Below the pieces are notes generated by a model. That model ran no database searches. It saw only the letters and a list, made by a program, of their open reading frames with translations, and was not told the origin of the DNA. A stretch of 64,000 nt of DNA. It comes from Brevundimonas mediterranea. GTDB lineage: Bacteria; Pseudomonadota; Alphaproteobacteria; Caulobacterales; Caulobacteraceae. A program made the position numbers and the translations under genes. Of this stretch, positions 8,034 to 15,747 are shown piece by piece. Position 1 is the first letter of the stretch. Every line of letters starts with the position of its first letter. The stretch is taken from positions 558,001-622,000 of the forward strand of contig NZ_CP048751.1 in NCBI RefSeq assembly GCF_011064825.1. The letters are read 5' to 3'.

Positions 8034-8049
8034 AGCAAAGGCGGGGCCA
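8034..8049 (-). promoter_or_regulatory. Sigma-54 promoter of flagellin copy 5
   Basis: TGGCCCCGCCTTTGCT on the minus strand has the -24 GG and -12 GC at canonical spacing. Predicted start near 8022, 65 nt before the ATG. Confidence 0.85.
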
Positions 8050-8179
8050 GGCTGGCACGGCGAGAAAACCGAGATGAACTTTTGATTTTGTTGAATTTTT
8101 CAAAGTCAGCCGCACGCTGACCCGGCATTTTCCGTCGCATGGCGGCAGAAGTTGCCGAGTCGTTTTTGCCGCTTTGCGG

Positions 8180-8494
8180 TCAGGGTCGCTCTTTCGCCGC
8201 CTCCGAGATCCGGGCGTCCTGCATGGCCCGCTCCGCCAGCAGGGTCTCGACCGCCAACCGCCTCGCCCCGTCGCAGGCCAGGATCTGGGCGCCGCGCTGC
8301 ACATAGGCGGCGTCCAGGTCCGCGGCTGTGGGTTCAGCCGGCAAAACCGCCAGGGCGCACGGCCGCCTCGCCGCCTCCGGCAGGCTGAGCCGCACCGGCG
8401 CAACCGTCGAGGTCAGTAGCGAGCGCGCACAGCTCGCGGTCATGAGCGCGCAGACGGTCGGCGCGGCGGCTTTCCAGAGGGATTTCGGCGTCAT
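8180..8494 (-). CDS. o-spanin-like (Rz1-like) small lipoprotein, overlapping the i-spanin gene
   Basis: A 104-residue frame starting MTPKSLWKAAAPTVCALMTA with a hydrophobic segment ending in TASC, a degenerate lipobox with the lipidated Cys near residue 22. It overlaps the 3' third of the i-spanin-like gene (8334-8813) in another frame, the classic Rz/Rz1 arrangement. The remainder is Ala/Leu-rich with a second short Cys motif and no recognised enzyme domain. O-spanins sit in the outer membrane and act with i-spanin in the last step of lysis. The family is inferred from position, length and lipobox; sequence similarity cannot be tested here. Confidence 0.6.
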   Translation of the reverse strand: MTPKSLWKAAAPTVCALMTASCARSLLTSTVAPVRLSLPEAARRPCALAVLPAEPTAADLDAAYVQRGAQILACDGARRLAVETLLAERAMQDARISEAAKERP

Positions 8495-8813
8495 CGGCGT
8501 TCCTGGCCTGTGCGACGGCGGTCGCGGTCGCGCGCGCCGCCGCCGTCTGCTGTTGTTGAAAATCATCGAGACGACGCAACTGTTCGTCCGCCCCCTCGCT
8601 CTCAAGACGACGCGCCGCCGTCTGGGCCCGGGCGTCACGTTCGCCGGACGCGGCCCGCGCCTCGGCCGCCGCCAACCGGCGCTGCTGCAGGCCCAGCGGG
8701 TCCCAGCGGAAACCGAGACCGCCCAGAAGCGCCGCCGCCAACCCCGCCACGACACCCGCGACGGCGAGCCAGCCGAGCGGCGTCAGCGCCTTCAGGATGG
8801 ACACGGCCCTCAT
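8334..8813 (-). CDS. i-spanin-like (Rz-like) membrane-anchored coiled-coil protein
   Basis: A 159-residue protein: one N-terminal transmembrane segment (about residues 10-32, GWLAVAGVVAGLAAALLGGL) followed by a long helical, coiled-coil-prone stretch rich in Ala, Arg, Gln and Glu (about residues 45-115). This is the usual form of phage i-spanins, which span the periplasm. The ATG at 8813 overlaps the stop of the M15 peptidase (ATGA), so translation is probably coupled. The C-terminus is encoded in overlap with the o-spanin frame. The assignment rests on topology and context rather than on a sequence signature. Confidence 0.65.
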   Translation of the reverse strand: MRAVSILKALTPLGWLAVAGVVAGLAAALLGGLGFRWDPLGLQQRRLAAAEARAASGERDARAQTAARRLESEGADEQLRRLDDFQQQQTAAARATATAVAQARNADDAEIPLESRRADRLRAHDRELCALATDLDGCAGAAQPAGGGEAAVRPGGFAG

Positions 8814-9193
8814 GGGAAGATCCTTCGATCCAGTTCGAAATGCGGGCCGTCGCGCAGGCTCTTCCAGTCGCCGCCCCAGACGATGGGGGTCTTCAACTCC
8901 AAAGCCGCCGCCTTGAAGGCCGAGGCGATGCGTCCATACAGCGGCCAGTCCCAACGGACCTGCCCTTCGACCAGGGCCGCCACATCGACGGCGTGGCCGC
9001 TCAGATGGCGAGACCTCAAGGTCCGGCTGGCTCCGGCCTGGACCAGAGCCGCCTGCCGTTCAGGCGATCGCAGCCCCTCCGTGATCATGAAATCAACAGG
9101 GCTGCGTGCGACCGCCGCCTCGACCACAGCCACCAGGGCTGGATGCACCCCCTTCAATCGCGCCCTTGAGCGAACGGACAACAGGCCGCTCAT
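8810..9193 (-). CDS. M15-family peptidase, endolysin-like
   Basis: A 127-residue single-domain D-Ala-D-Ala carboxypeptidase/L-Ala-D-Glu endopeptidase of the VanY/M15 type. Zinc-ligand and catalytic motifs are present: S-R-H-L-S-G-H-A-V-D-V (about residues 61-71) and W-G-G-D-W-x6-D-x-P-H-F-E-L-D near the C-terminus. There is no signal peptide, so it would need a holin to reach the peptidoglycan. It overlaps the holin-like gene upstream and the spanin gene downstream by 4 nt each. Phage and GTA lysis endolysins of this family are common in alphaproteobacteria. Confidence 0.85.
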   Translation of the reverse strand: MSGLLSVRSRARLKGVHPALVAVVEAAVARSPVDFMITEGLRSPERQAALVQAGASRTLRSRHLSGHAVDVAALVEGQVRWDWPLYGRIASAFKAAALELKTPIVWGGDWKSLRDGPHFELDRRIFP

Positions 9194-9477
9194 GGCCGGC
9201 CTCCCGTCAACCGCACCCGCGCATTGGCGATGAGCGCCACCAATTGCTCGGCCGTGGGCGCAACCAGATACAGAACCAGGATCAGGGCCAGCAGCCCCAT
9301 CAGCCCATCGGTCATCTTGGGCAGCATCTCGGCCGGCATCCGCGCCACCGTCCGCATCAACAGCAGCCACAGGCCGACGCTGACGGCGAAGGCGTACAGC
9401 CTGCGCCACAGCCAGCGTCCCTCGGCCAGGGTTCCGTTCTGGGGCCGGATCGGATCCGGCGTCGTCGATCTCGTCAT
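9190..9477 (-). CDS. holin-like small membrane protein
   Basis: A 95-residue protein with two hydrophobic segments (about residues 24-43 and 54-74) separated by a short charged turn, and a C-terminal amphipathic tail. The start at 9477 has a strong AAGGAGGACGAGGA ribosome site; a longer frame starting at 9513 lacks one. It is coupled by ATGA overlap to the small gene upstream and the M15 endolysin downstream. Two-transmembrane proteins directly before an endolysin are usually holins that release it to the periplasm. No specific holin family is recognised. Confidence 0.6.
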   Translation of the reverse strand: MTRSTTPDPIRPQNGTLAEGRWLWRRLYAFAVSVGLWLLLMRTVARMPAEMLPKMTDGLMGLLALILVLYLVAPTAEQLVALIANARVRLTGGRP

Positions 9478-9629
9478 TCCTCGTCCTCCTTGTCGAAGAT
9501 TTCGGTCGCGCACCGGCCGTCGAAGCCGGTCTGGGCGCGCCAGGCCCTGTCATTCAATCTGTCGGGGGCGTCCCAGACTTCGGGCTCCAGCACCTCCACA
9601 GGCTCGGGTCGGTTCAGCCGCCGGCTCAT
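9474..9629 (-). CDS. 51-residue hypothetical protein of the lysis/adhesin cassette
   Basis: A short frame, MSRRLNRPEPVEVLEPEVWD and onward, ending in an acidic K-E-D-E-E tail. It is linked by ATGA overlaps on both sides, to the DUF2793 gene upstream and the holin-like gene downstream, which makes it credible despite its size. It is acidic, has no membrane segment and no recognised domain. Its position between a fibre-like protein and a holin suggests a small virion or chaperone component, which is inference only. Confidence 0.6.
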   Translation of the reverse strand: MSRRLNRPEPVEVLEPEVWDAPDRLNDRAWRAQTGFDGRCATEIFDKEDEE

Positions 9630-11107
9630 CCGACGGCCGTGAGTCGAACCACGCCTCCCCCGCCTGCGCCGCCCGCGCCCGACAGGGTCAGGCCCGCCCC
9701 CCCGCCGCCGCCGCCCGCACCGAACAGGGCGCCCGCGCCACCCGCTGTTCCCGCACCGACGGCGGAAGCGCCGCCCCCGCCGCCCCCGCCGCCGACCCAG
9801 GCCAGGTTTGGCGCCGACGACGCCTGCCCCGCCGCACCGGCCGCGCCGCCCGGCGCCTGACGGACCGCCCAGCCGCCTGCGCCGCCCGGGCCGCCAGACC
9901 GCGCTGTATTGGCTGTGCTCAACCCGCCGCCGCCGCCTCCCCCGCCAGGACCGTCGGGACAGGCGGTCTCGCCGCCGACGAAGGCCGTCGCCGTGATCGA
10001 ACCGCCGCCACCGGCGTTTCCCGCCCGCAGGCCCTGACCGCCGGCGCCCCCCGCGCCTGCCGAAGCCGTTGCGCCGAGGCCGCCCGCCCCGCCTCCGGCC
10101 CGCAGCAACAGGGTTCCGCCCAGGCTCACCGCGCTCTGACCTCCCGCCCCGCCCAAGGCGCCCGCGCCTGAGCCGGCCGTCCCCGCCGCACCGCCCGCTC
10201 CGACCCCGACAACCAGGGTTTCGTTCAAGTCGGCGGCCGCCCAACAGGCCTCGCTCAGTCCGCCCGCGCCGCCGCCGCCGCCGCCGAAGCGCGCGGTTCC
10301 CGACGACCCCGCCATGCCCGATCCGCCGCCGCCGCCCCCGCCGACGCAGACCGCCTCGATCCACCGCGCCCAGGACGGCGGCTCATAGGCGCCGTCGGTG
10401 GTGAAGACCGTCGTCTCCCGTCGCGTCGCGCCCTTGTCGAATGCGATCCGCCCTGTTGCGCGATCCACCCCGAAGGCCCGGAGCCAGGTCGATCCGTCGG
10501 GACTCACCTTCAGGCTCAGGTTCTCGTCGCCTGCCAGGCCCAGTTCCGCCCGGCCGCCGTAGCCGCTCTGGAACAGCAGCGACAGGACATCCCCCGCCGC
10601 CTCCTTGTTCAGGGTCAGACGCAGGTCTCCGTCGCCGCCCTCGGCCACGCCGCGGGCGGTGAACAGGGCGGTGTTGGTCTTGACCGCCAGCGGATTGGCG
10701 GCGTCCGCCGTCGTGCCGAGGCCCAACCGCGAAAGCCCCTGCACTTCGCCCAGCCACTGTCCCAACGGGCTCCAGCCCTCTTCACTCCGCACCACCAGGA
10801 CGGCCGTATCCAGCACCAGGGCGATCATCCCCACCGGCGCGGCCACGACGCTCCAGCCGCCGCTCTCGAACCGCATCAGGGCGCCGGCGGGCCGGCCGCT
10901 CCACGCCGTCCCTGCGGCGCCGTGCGGCAGGATGTAGAGATCGCCGTCGAAGGGGGCGTCCGGCTGGGTCGTCAGGGTCCGGCTGACCACCGCCGTCTGC
11001 AACAGGGCGTCCAGCCGCGTCAGGGCCGCGTTCAGGGTCACATGCTTCTGCATCTGACCGGCTGCGAGATAAGGCAGGGCTAGCCGCGCGGTGAAATCGT
11101 CGCTCAT
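9626..11107 (-). CDS. DUF2793 and glycine-rich fibre/spike-like protein
   Basis: A 493-residue protein. Residues about 1-100 match DUF2793 (L-P-Y-L-A-A-G-Q-M-Q-K-H-V-T-L-N), a domain of phage tail/spike-like proteins also seen in Rhodobacter-type gene transfer agents. Residues 100-245 are beta-rich. From about residue 245 a glycine-rich domain begins with W-I-E-A-V-C-V-G-G-G-G and continues as Gly/Ala repeats to the end, like the glycine-rich tip domains of phage adhesins. It is the first gene of a five-gene coupled cassette. The ribosome site GGAGAT lies inside an 8-bp hairpin. Probably a receptor-binding or decoration protein rather than an enzyme. Confidence 0.8.
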   Translation of the reverse strand: MSDDFTARLALPYLAAGQMQKHVTLNAALTRLDALLQTAVVSRTLTTQPDAPFDGDLYILPHGAAGTAWSGRPAGALMRFESGGWSVVAAPVGMIALVLDTAVLVVRSEEGWSPLGQWLGEVQGLSRLGLGTTADAANPLAVKTNTALFTARGVAEGGDGDLRLTLNKEAAGDVLSLLFQSGYGGRAELGLAGDENLSLKVSPDGSTWLRAFGVDRATGRIAFDKGATRRETTVFTTDGAYEPPSWARWIEAVCVGGGGGGGSGMAGSSGTARFGGGGGGAGGLSEACWAAADLNETLVVGVGAGGAAGTAGSGAGALGGAGGQSAVSLGGTLLLRAGGGAGGLGATASAGAGGAGGQGLRAGNAGGGGSITATAFVGGETACPDGPGGGGGGGGLSTANTARSGGPGGAGGWAVRQAPGGAAGAAGQASSAPNLAWVGGGGGGGGASAVGAGTAGGAGALFGAGGGGGGAGLTLSGAGGAGGGGVVRLTAVG

Positions 11108-11110
11108 CAG

Positions 11111-11133
11111 GATCTCCGTTGTTGTCGGAGATC
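11111..11133 (-). promoter_or_regulatory. Hairpin sequestering the ribosome site of the lysis/adhesin cassette
   Basis: Perfect 8-bp stem GATCTCCG / CGGAGATC with a 7-nt loop, ending 3 nt before the ATG at 11107. The GGAG Shine-Dalgarno lies in the 3' arm. It could act as a translational switch or as a protein-binding palindrome. Confidence 0.55.
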
Positions 11134-11251
11134 AGTCTGCAGGCGCCGCCAGATCAGGCGTGTTGAACGGCGAATTTGTCATTCAACCCACGGTATGAGT
11201 TGAAGAAAATCGCCGAAATTAGGTGATCAGGGCGCGGCTTGCGCCCGTAAT

Positions 11252-11713
11252 TCAGTCGTGCAGATAGACGATGCGGCGCAGCTTCTTGTCGTTTCGAACC
11301 GTCTCCAGGTGGCGCTCGTGGTCGCCGCTGGCCCGGGCGTTGGCTTCGGAATCCTCGACCCAGTGGCTGGTCTCGATATCCTTCTGCAGCGCCTTGGCCG
11401 CCAACAACTGACCGGGGAAGAAGGTGTCGACCACGTCGCCGGCGATCGGCACCGTGCCCGTCGCCGTATCCACCGCCATATAGGCCGCCATCCGCGCCAG
11501 GGTCGCCGGCGACGCCTTGGCCCGCACCGCCTGCATCACCAGCCAGGCCCCGGTTCCGACCGTATAGACCGTACCCACCACCGGGACCCAGGTCAGCAGT
11601 CCGTCCATGCCGATGCCGAACGGTCCTATGCCGATCACCCGGTCGGACAGCTTCTTGATCCCCTCGACATTGGACCAGATCTTCTCGATATCCGTGATGG
11701 ACCGTCTGGCCAT
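11252..11713 (-). CDS. DUF4112 domain-containing membrane protein
   Basis: A 153-residue protein matching the DUF4112 pattern: an N-terminal amphipathic helix, F-G-I-G-M-D-G-L-L-T-W-V-P-V-V-G (about residues 32-47), a hydrophobic helix, then A-G-D-V-V-D-T-F-F near residue 105. The frame is open far upstream, but ATG 11713 has a GGAGAGG ribosome site and begins at the conserved region. Function is unknown; the family is predicted to be inner membrane. It is divergent from the EEP hydrolase at 11783. A GGGCGC...GCGCCC stem-loop follows the stop codon. Confidence 0.85.
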   Translation of the reverse strand: MARRSITDIEKIWSNVEGIKKLSDRVIGIGPFGIGMDGLLTWVPVVGTVYTVGTGAWLVMQAVRAKASPATLARMAAYMAVDTATGTVPIAGDVVDTFFPGQLLAAKALQKDIETSHWVEDSEANARASGDHERHLETVRNDKKLRRIVYLHD

Positions 11714-11782
11714 GTCGCGCCTCTCCAAGCGTCGCCCTAACGCGGTATAGCCCACACCGTTCACCAAGAAAGGCAATAAGCC

Positions 11783-12736
11783 ATGTCCCTGCTGAAGCCG
11801 GCGAGCAATGCGGCGGCCAGCCTCGTTCTGATCGGGCTGTCGGGCTTCGGCGTGGCTGGTCTCAGCGGGATCGGCCATCGATGGGTGGACATCCTGGCCC
11901 AGTTCACCGCCCCCGTGCTGCTGGCTGCGACGGTGCTGACCCTGGCCTGCCTGGTCCTGCGTCTGTGGCCGGCCTTCGTCGTAGGCGTGCTGGCCGGCCT
12001 TGTCCTGCTGGCCGCTGTCTGGCCCCAGTGGATGACGCCCCTTGGCCGTCCTCAACCCGACCAGCCGATAATCCGCCTGTACTCAGCCAATCTCTGGGTG
12101 GACAACACCGACGTCGCCGCGATCCGACGATCCATCGTCGACGCCGACGCCGACATCGTCGTTCTGGTCGAGGTCGGAGATGCGCCGTCGGACCGGCTCG
12201 ACGAGGTTCTGGCCGGCTATCCCAATCGGGCGGTCATGGGCCGCATCGAAGACCCCAGCGGCCGGGCCCTGTCGATCGTCGCCTCGCGCTATCCGATCCA
12301 GGGCAAGCTGCCGTCGTTTCGCGACGATCTGGCGGCGATAGGCGCCGTCGTCGAAACGCCGATTGGGGCCGTCAATGTCTTCGGCGTCCACCTGACCCGC
12401 CCGTGGCCGTATCAGTATCAATGGGGCCAGATAAACCAGGTCATGGCCCTGACCGCACGACGGGAAAAGGCGGCGCCTCATCCGACCATCGTCGCCGGCG
12501 ATTTCAACAGCGTGTCCAGCGCCCGGATCGGCCGTCAGATCCAGTCCGACATGAACCTGTCGCCCGCGCCCGGCTTCCCCGGCACCTGGCCTAGCCGCCT
12601 GCCCGCCTTCGCCGGCATCACCATCGATCAGGTCTATCGTTCGCCGGACTTGGCCCTGATCAGCCGCCGCATCGGCGAACCGACCGGGTCGGACCACTAT
12701 CCCGTCGTCACCGAATTCACGCGGGCGAAGCCATAG
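11783..12736 (+). CDS. endonuclease/exonuclease/phosphatase family protein, membrane-anchored
   Basis: A 317-residue protein with three N-terminal hydrophobic helices (about residues 8-28, 38-60, 63-85) and a C-terminal EEP domain. EEP motifs are visible: S-A-N-L-W, V-V-L-V-E-V (the metal-binding Glu), G-V-H-L-T-R-P, V-A-G-D-F-N-S and the terminal G-S-D-H-Y-P-V. This is the YafD-like arrangement with a membrane-tethered domain facing the periplasm. The substrate (nucleic acid, lipid or inositol phosphate) cannot be told. The last 20 nt overlap the convergent CCA-transferase gene. Confidence 0.85.
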   Translation: MSLLKPASNAAASLVLIGLSGFGVAGLSGIGHRWVDILAQFTAPVLLAATVLTLACLVLRLWPAFVVGVLAGLVLLAAVWPQWMTPLGRPQPDQPIIRLYSANLWVDNTDVAAIRRSIVDADADIVVLVEVGDAPSDRLDEVLAGYPNRAVMGRIEDPSGRALSIVASRYPIQGKLPSFRDDLAAIGAVVETPIGAVNVFGVHLTRPWPYQYQWGQINQVMALTARREKAAPHPTIVAGDFNSVSSARIGRQIQSDMNLSPAPGFPGTWPSRLPAFAGITIDQVYRSPDLALISRRIGEPTGSDHYPVVTEFTRAKP

Positions 12737-13922
12737 CGGCCCTCAGCCGCCCCTCATGCCCGTCCGAGGGAAAATCATCGGCGATCCAGCCCGCCTCGAA
12801 GGCTTTCAGAACACGGCCCGTCTCCGGGCCCGGCTTCAGGCCCAGCCGCGCCAGGTCCCGCCCACCCACCGGCATTTTCGGCGGCGTCCACCCGGCCGCC
12901 AGCCGTCGCAAGGCCCCGCCGTCTCCGCCCGCCGCCTCGGCCCGTGTCAGCCGATCCTCGAAGGCGTCGCGGCCCAGCCGATAGATCGCCGCCCGCGCCT
13001 CGGCCTCGGTCATGTCCGTCGCCACGACCGGCCCCTCCGCAACAGCCGCCGCCAGCCGGTCCCGCGTCCCGTTCGACAGCCGCAGGCTCCCCGCGATCCT
13101 CACGACTGCGCCCTCATCCGCCGGCAACAGGGCCGACAGACGCAGCACCGGATCGCCCGTCAGTCCGCACATCGCCTCGAACAGGTTCAACGGCTGCGCC
13201 TCGGGCAAGACCTGACCCAGAACGCCCGTCTCGGCCATCGCCCGCACCGTGGATCGCGGATCGCGCGCCGCCAGCAGTTTCATTAATTCCTTGGACACCC
13301 GTTCGGCCGACAGTTGCGCCATCCCGGCCTTCAGCGCCGCGCAGGCCGCGAGCCCGGTCGCATCGGGCTGGCCCCGCCCGTACCAGGCCTGGAACCGGAA
13401 GAAGCGCAGGATGCGCAGATAATCCTCGCGGATCCGCGTCTCGGCCTCGCCGACAAAGACGATCCGCCCCTTGGCCGCATCCGCCAGGCCCCCGCCGGTC
13501 GGGTCGAACACCGTGCCGGCCGCATCGGCGTACAGGGCGTTCAGGCGGAAGTCCCGCCGCGCCGCGTCCTCGGCCCAGTCCTCGGTGAAGGCCACCACCG
13601 CGCGCCGCCCGTCGGTCTCCACGTCCCGGCGCAGGGTGGTGATCTCATAGGGTTTACGCTCGGACACCCCCGTGACCGTGCCATGCTCCAGCCCCGTGGG
13701 CACGGCCTTCAGTCCCGCGGCCTGCAAGGCCGTCATCGTCTCTTCGGGCCTCAATCGGGTGGCGATGTCGATGTCGTCCACCGGCTGGCCCAGCAGACTG
13801 TTCCGGACGCAGCCGCCGACGAACCGGGCGCAGTCGGGGCCGCCGGCCGCCTGCAAGGCCGCCATGACCGCCCGTGTGGCCTTGGCCTCAAGCCAGGGCT
13901 GCCCCCGCATGGACACGGTCAT
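12717..13922 (-). CDS. cca: CCA tRNA nucleotidyltransferase
   Basis: A 401-residue class II nucleotidyltransferase that adds or repairs the 3' CCA of tRNA. The N-terminal motifs are G-G-C-V-R-N and D-D-I-D-I-A (catalytic carboxylates), then R-R-D-F-R-L-N-A-L-Y (nucleotide-binding R-D motif) and E-D-Y-L-R-I-L-R-F-F-R-F, typical of PcnB/CCA enzymes. The first motif has Asn where many homologs have Asp. The start at 13922 overlaps the NUDIX stop (ATGA), and it is the last gene of the DUF1285-NUDIX-cca operon conserved in alphaproteobacteria. Confidence 0.93.
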   Translation of the reverse strand: MTVSMRGQPWLEAKATRAVMAALQAAGGPDCARFVGGCVRNSLLGQPVDDIDIATRLRPEETMTALQAAGLKAVPTGLEHGTVTGVSERKPYEITTLRRDVETDGRRAVVAFTEDWAEDAARRDFRLNALYADAAGTVFDPTGGGLADAAKGRIVFVGEAETRIREDYLRILRFFRFQAWYGRGQPDATGLAACAALKAGMAQLSAERVSKELMKLLAARDPRSTVRAMAETGVLGQVLPEAQPLNLFEAMCGLTGDPVLRLSALLPADEGAVVRIAGSLRLSNGTRDRLAAAVAEGPVVATDMTEAEARAAIYRLGRDAFEDRLTRAEAAGGDGGALRRLAAGWTPPKMPVGGRDLARLGLKPGPETGRVLKAFEAGWIADDFPSDGHEGRLRAAMASPA

Positions 13923-14581
13923 GCCGCATCTTCCTCGGCGGCGACCTCGGGCGCCGGCTCGTCGCCGTACAGCCGGACATGCAGCGCCTTCAGAATCCCG
14001 GCCGTCACGCCCCAGATATAGCGTTCGCCCCACGGCATGGCCCAGAACCAGCGCCGCAGTCCCTCGTCCATGTCATAGAAGTCTTGGCGGTGGTTGGCCG
14101 CATCCATCAGGAAGTCCCACGGCGTCTCAAACACCTCGGCCACTTCGGCCGGCGCCGGCGTCGTGACCGGCGCCTCGTGCAGCCAGCCGATCACGGGCGT
14201 GACCAGAAACCCGGTGCCGGTCTCATAGGCGTCGGACAGGCCCAGCACCTCGACCTTCGCCGGGTTCAGGGCCACCTCCTCGTCCGCCTCGCGCAGCGCC
14301 GCTTGCACAGCGGTCTCGCCAGGATCCAACCGACCGCCCGGAAAGGCGATCTGCCCTGTATGCCGCACCAGGGTGTCGGCCCGCCGCGTCAGCAGCACCG
14401 TCGCGCCCTCGGGCCGCGCCACCACCGGGATCAGCACCGCCGCCGGCCGCAACTCCCGCATCGGCCGCGCCGCCTTGGGGTTCAGGTCGAAGTCGGACCG
14501 CGCCGCCAGCCCTTCCGGACGCCAGGCTTCGACCGGGTCCAGCCGCTGGACCAGCCGGTTCCTCAAGGTCGCCAGGGTCAC
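13919..14581 (-). CDS. NUDIX hydrolase (CoA pyrophosphatase-like)
   Basis: A 220-residue NUDIX enzyme that starts at GTG 14581, overlapping the upstream stop. The Nudix box is G-x5-E-x7-R-E-x2-E-E: GGRLDPGETAVQAALREADE, about residues 81-100. The final Gly of the classic box is Ala here. P-A-A-V-L-I-P-V-V and T-G-x-I-A-F-P-G-G upstream of the box are those of NudL/YeaB-type CoA diphosphatases. The likely role is hydrolysis of CoA or related nucleoside diphosphates. The middle gene of a coupled operon with DUF1285 and cca. Confidence 0.88.
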   Translation of the reverse strand: MTLATLRNRLVQRLDPVEAWRPEGLAARSDFDLNPKAARPMRELRPAAVLIPVVARPEGATVLLTRRADTLVRHTGQIAFPGGRLDPGETAVQAALREADEEVALNPAKVEVLGLSDAYETGTGFLVTPVIGWLHEAPVTTPAPAEVAEVFETPWDFLMDAANHRQDFYDMDEGLRRWFWAMPWGERYIWGVTAGILKALHVRLYGDEPAPEVAAEEDAA

Positions 14582-15132
14582 GCCACAGCCCCCAGGGAAA
14601 ACGCCCGCCCGCCGGACCGCACAACCAGCCGCCCATCGACTTCCTCGGCCATCTCGACCAGTTCATAGAAGACCGAGCGCGCAATTCGCGCCCACAGGTC
14701 GCGCCGCACATGCACGCGCGGCGCCGGCTCGCCCGTCTCCGGATCGGTCTCCACCACAATCGCGTCGGCCTCGCCCGCCCGCACCTCGTCGCCGACGTCG
14801 GTGGTGAAGATCAGGTCGTCGCCCTCGCGCCCGACCGCCACGGCCCGGAACGGCAGATCCTCGACCGCGATCTTCAACTTCTCGACCGGCGTCACCAGAT
14901 GATAGCCGTCCGGGTCCTTGCGCAAGACGGTCGAGAACAGCCGCACCAGCGCCTCGCGGCCGATGGGCGATCCCTCGTGCATCCAGACGCCGTCGCGTCG
15001 AATGACGATGTCGATCTCGCCGCAGTGTTCGGGGTTCCACAGGTGGACCGGCGGCAGGCCCCGCCCGGGCGCCTGTTTCGCCGCCTCGACGATCGCTTTC
15101 AGTCCCGGCTTCTGGTCATCCATGTGCGTCAT
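14578..15132 (-). CDS. DUF1285 domain-containing protein
   Basis: A 184-residue protein with the DUF1285 signature: P-P-V-H-L-W-N-P, then C-G-E-I-D-I-V-I-R-R-D-G-x-W and H-E-G-S-P-I-G-R in the first third. The fold is known structurally but not the function. The first gene of the DUF1285-NUDIX-cca operon; its stop overlaps the GTG of the NUDIX gene. A second ATG 9 nt downstream (15123) is an alternative start. There is no signal peptide, so it is cytoplasmic. Confidence 0.88.
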   Translation of the reverse strand: MTHMDDQKPGLKAIVEAAKQAPGRGLPPVHLWNPEHCGEIDIVIRRDGVWMHEGSPIGREALVRLFSTVLRKDPDGYHLVTPVEKLKIAVEDLPFRAVAVGREGDDLIFTTDVGDEVRAGEADAIVVETDPETGEPAPRVHVRRDLWARIARSVFYELVEMAEEVDGRLVVRSGGRAFSLGAVA

Positions 15133-15173
15133 ATCGGACCATGACTTAGGCCCCGCCAAGGCCAGGCGAAAGA

Positions 15174-15671
15174 TCAGCCGATGCGAACAGGCCCGGAGAC
15201 GGTCTCGACGCCTGTCGCCAGCCACAGCACTCGACGACGATCCACCGGCCCCGGCATCTCGGCTTCGGGCGCGCCGACGAAGCCGAAACGTTCGAAATAG
15301 GCCCGGTCGCCGACCAGCAGCACCCCGCCGACCGCCAGGGTCCGCGCTTGGTCCAAACAGGCCTGCACTAGTTCGGCGCCCAGGCCGTCGCTGCGACTGG
15401 CGGCGTCCACGGCGATGGGTCCCAGGAACAGACCCGGCGTCTGACCGATCAGGACCGGCCACAGCCGTACCGAACCGACGATGCGGCCGTCCCGGCGCGC
15501 GACGAATCCGGCCGCTGGGCGCGAACCCTCGCGCAGTCGCTCCGCCGTCTTGGCGAAACGACCCGGCCCGAAGGCGGCCAGAACCAGGGCCTCCACGCCG
15601 TCGGCGTCGGCCGGGATCTCGGCGTCGATACGGCCGGCGACAGCGGCCGTCTGGGCAAGGGCGTGCGACAT
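15174..15671 (-). CDS. GNAT family N-acetyltransferase
   Basis: A 165-residue acetyltransferase. The acetyl-CoA-binding motif is degenerate but present: L-G-P-I-A-V-D-A-A-S-R-S-D-G-L-G-A-E-L (about residues 82-100), followed by Y-F-E-R-F-G-F, a hallmark of the YhbS-type subfamily. The start at 15671 (GGAG 6 nt upstream) is preferred over one 27 nt further up that lacks a ribosome site. The substrate is unknown. It is a single gene with its own short upstream gap. Confidence 0.88.
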   Translation of the reverse strand: MSHALAQTAAVAGRIDAEIPADADGVEALVLAAFGPGRFAKTAERLREGSRPAAGFVARRDGRIVGSVRLWPVLIGQTPGLFLGPIAVDAASRSDGLGAELVQACLDQARTLAVGGVLLVGDRAYFERFGFVGAPEAEMPGPVDRRRVLWLATGVETVSGPVRIG

Positions 15672-15747
15672 GGGCGCTCCAGAAAGAGGCGCGCGCACCT
15701 AGAACCAAAGCTGCGCCAAATCAAGGCGCAGTCTTGTGACGCTGGCG

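Noticed and set aside
9639..9996. Pro/Arg-rich plus-strand frames over the glycine-rich domain
   Set aside because: Poly-Pro is the complement of poly-Gly codons (GGC/GCC); not genes.
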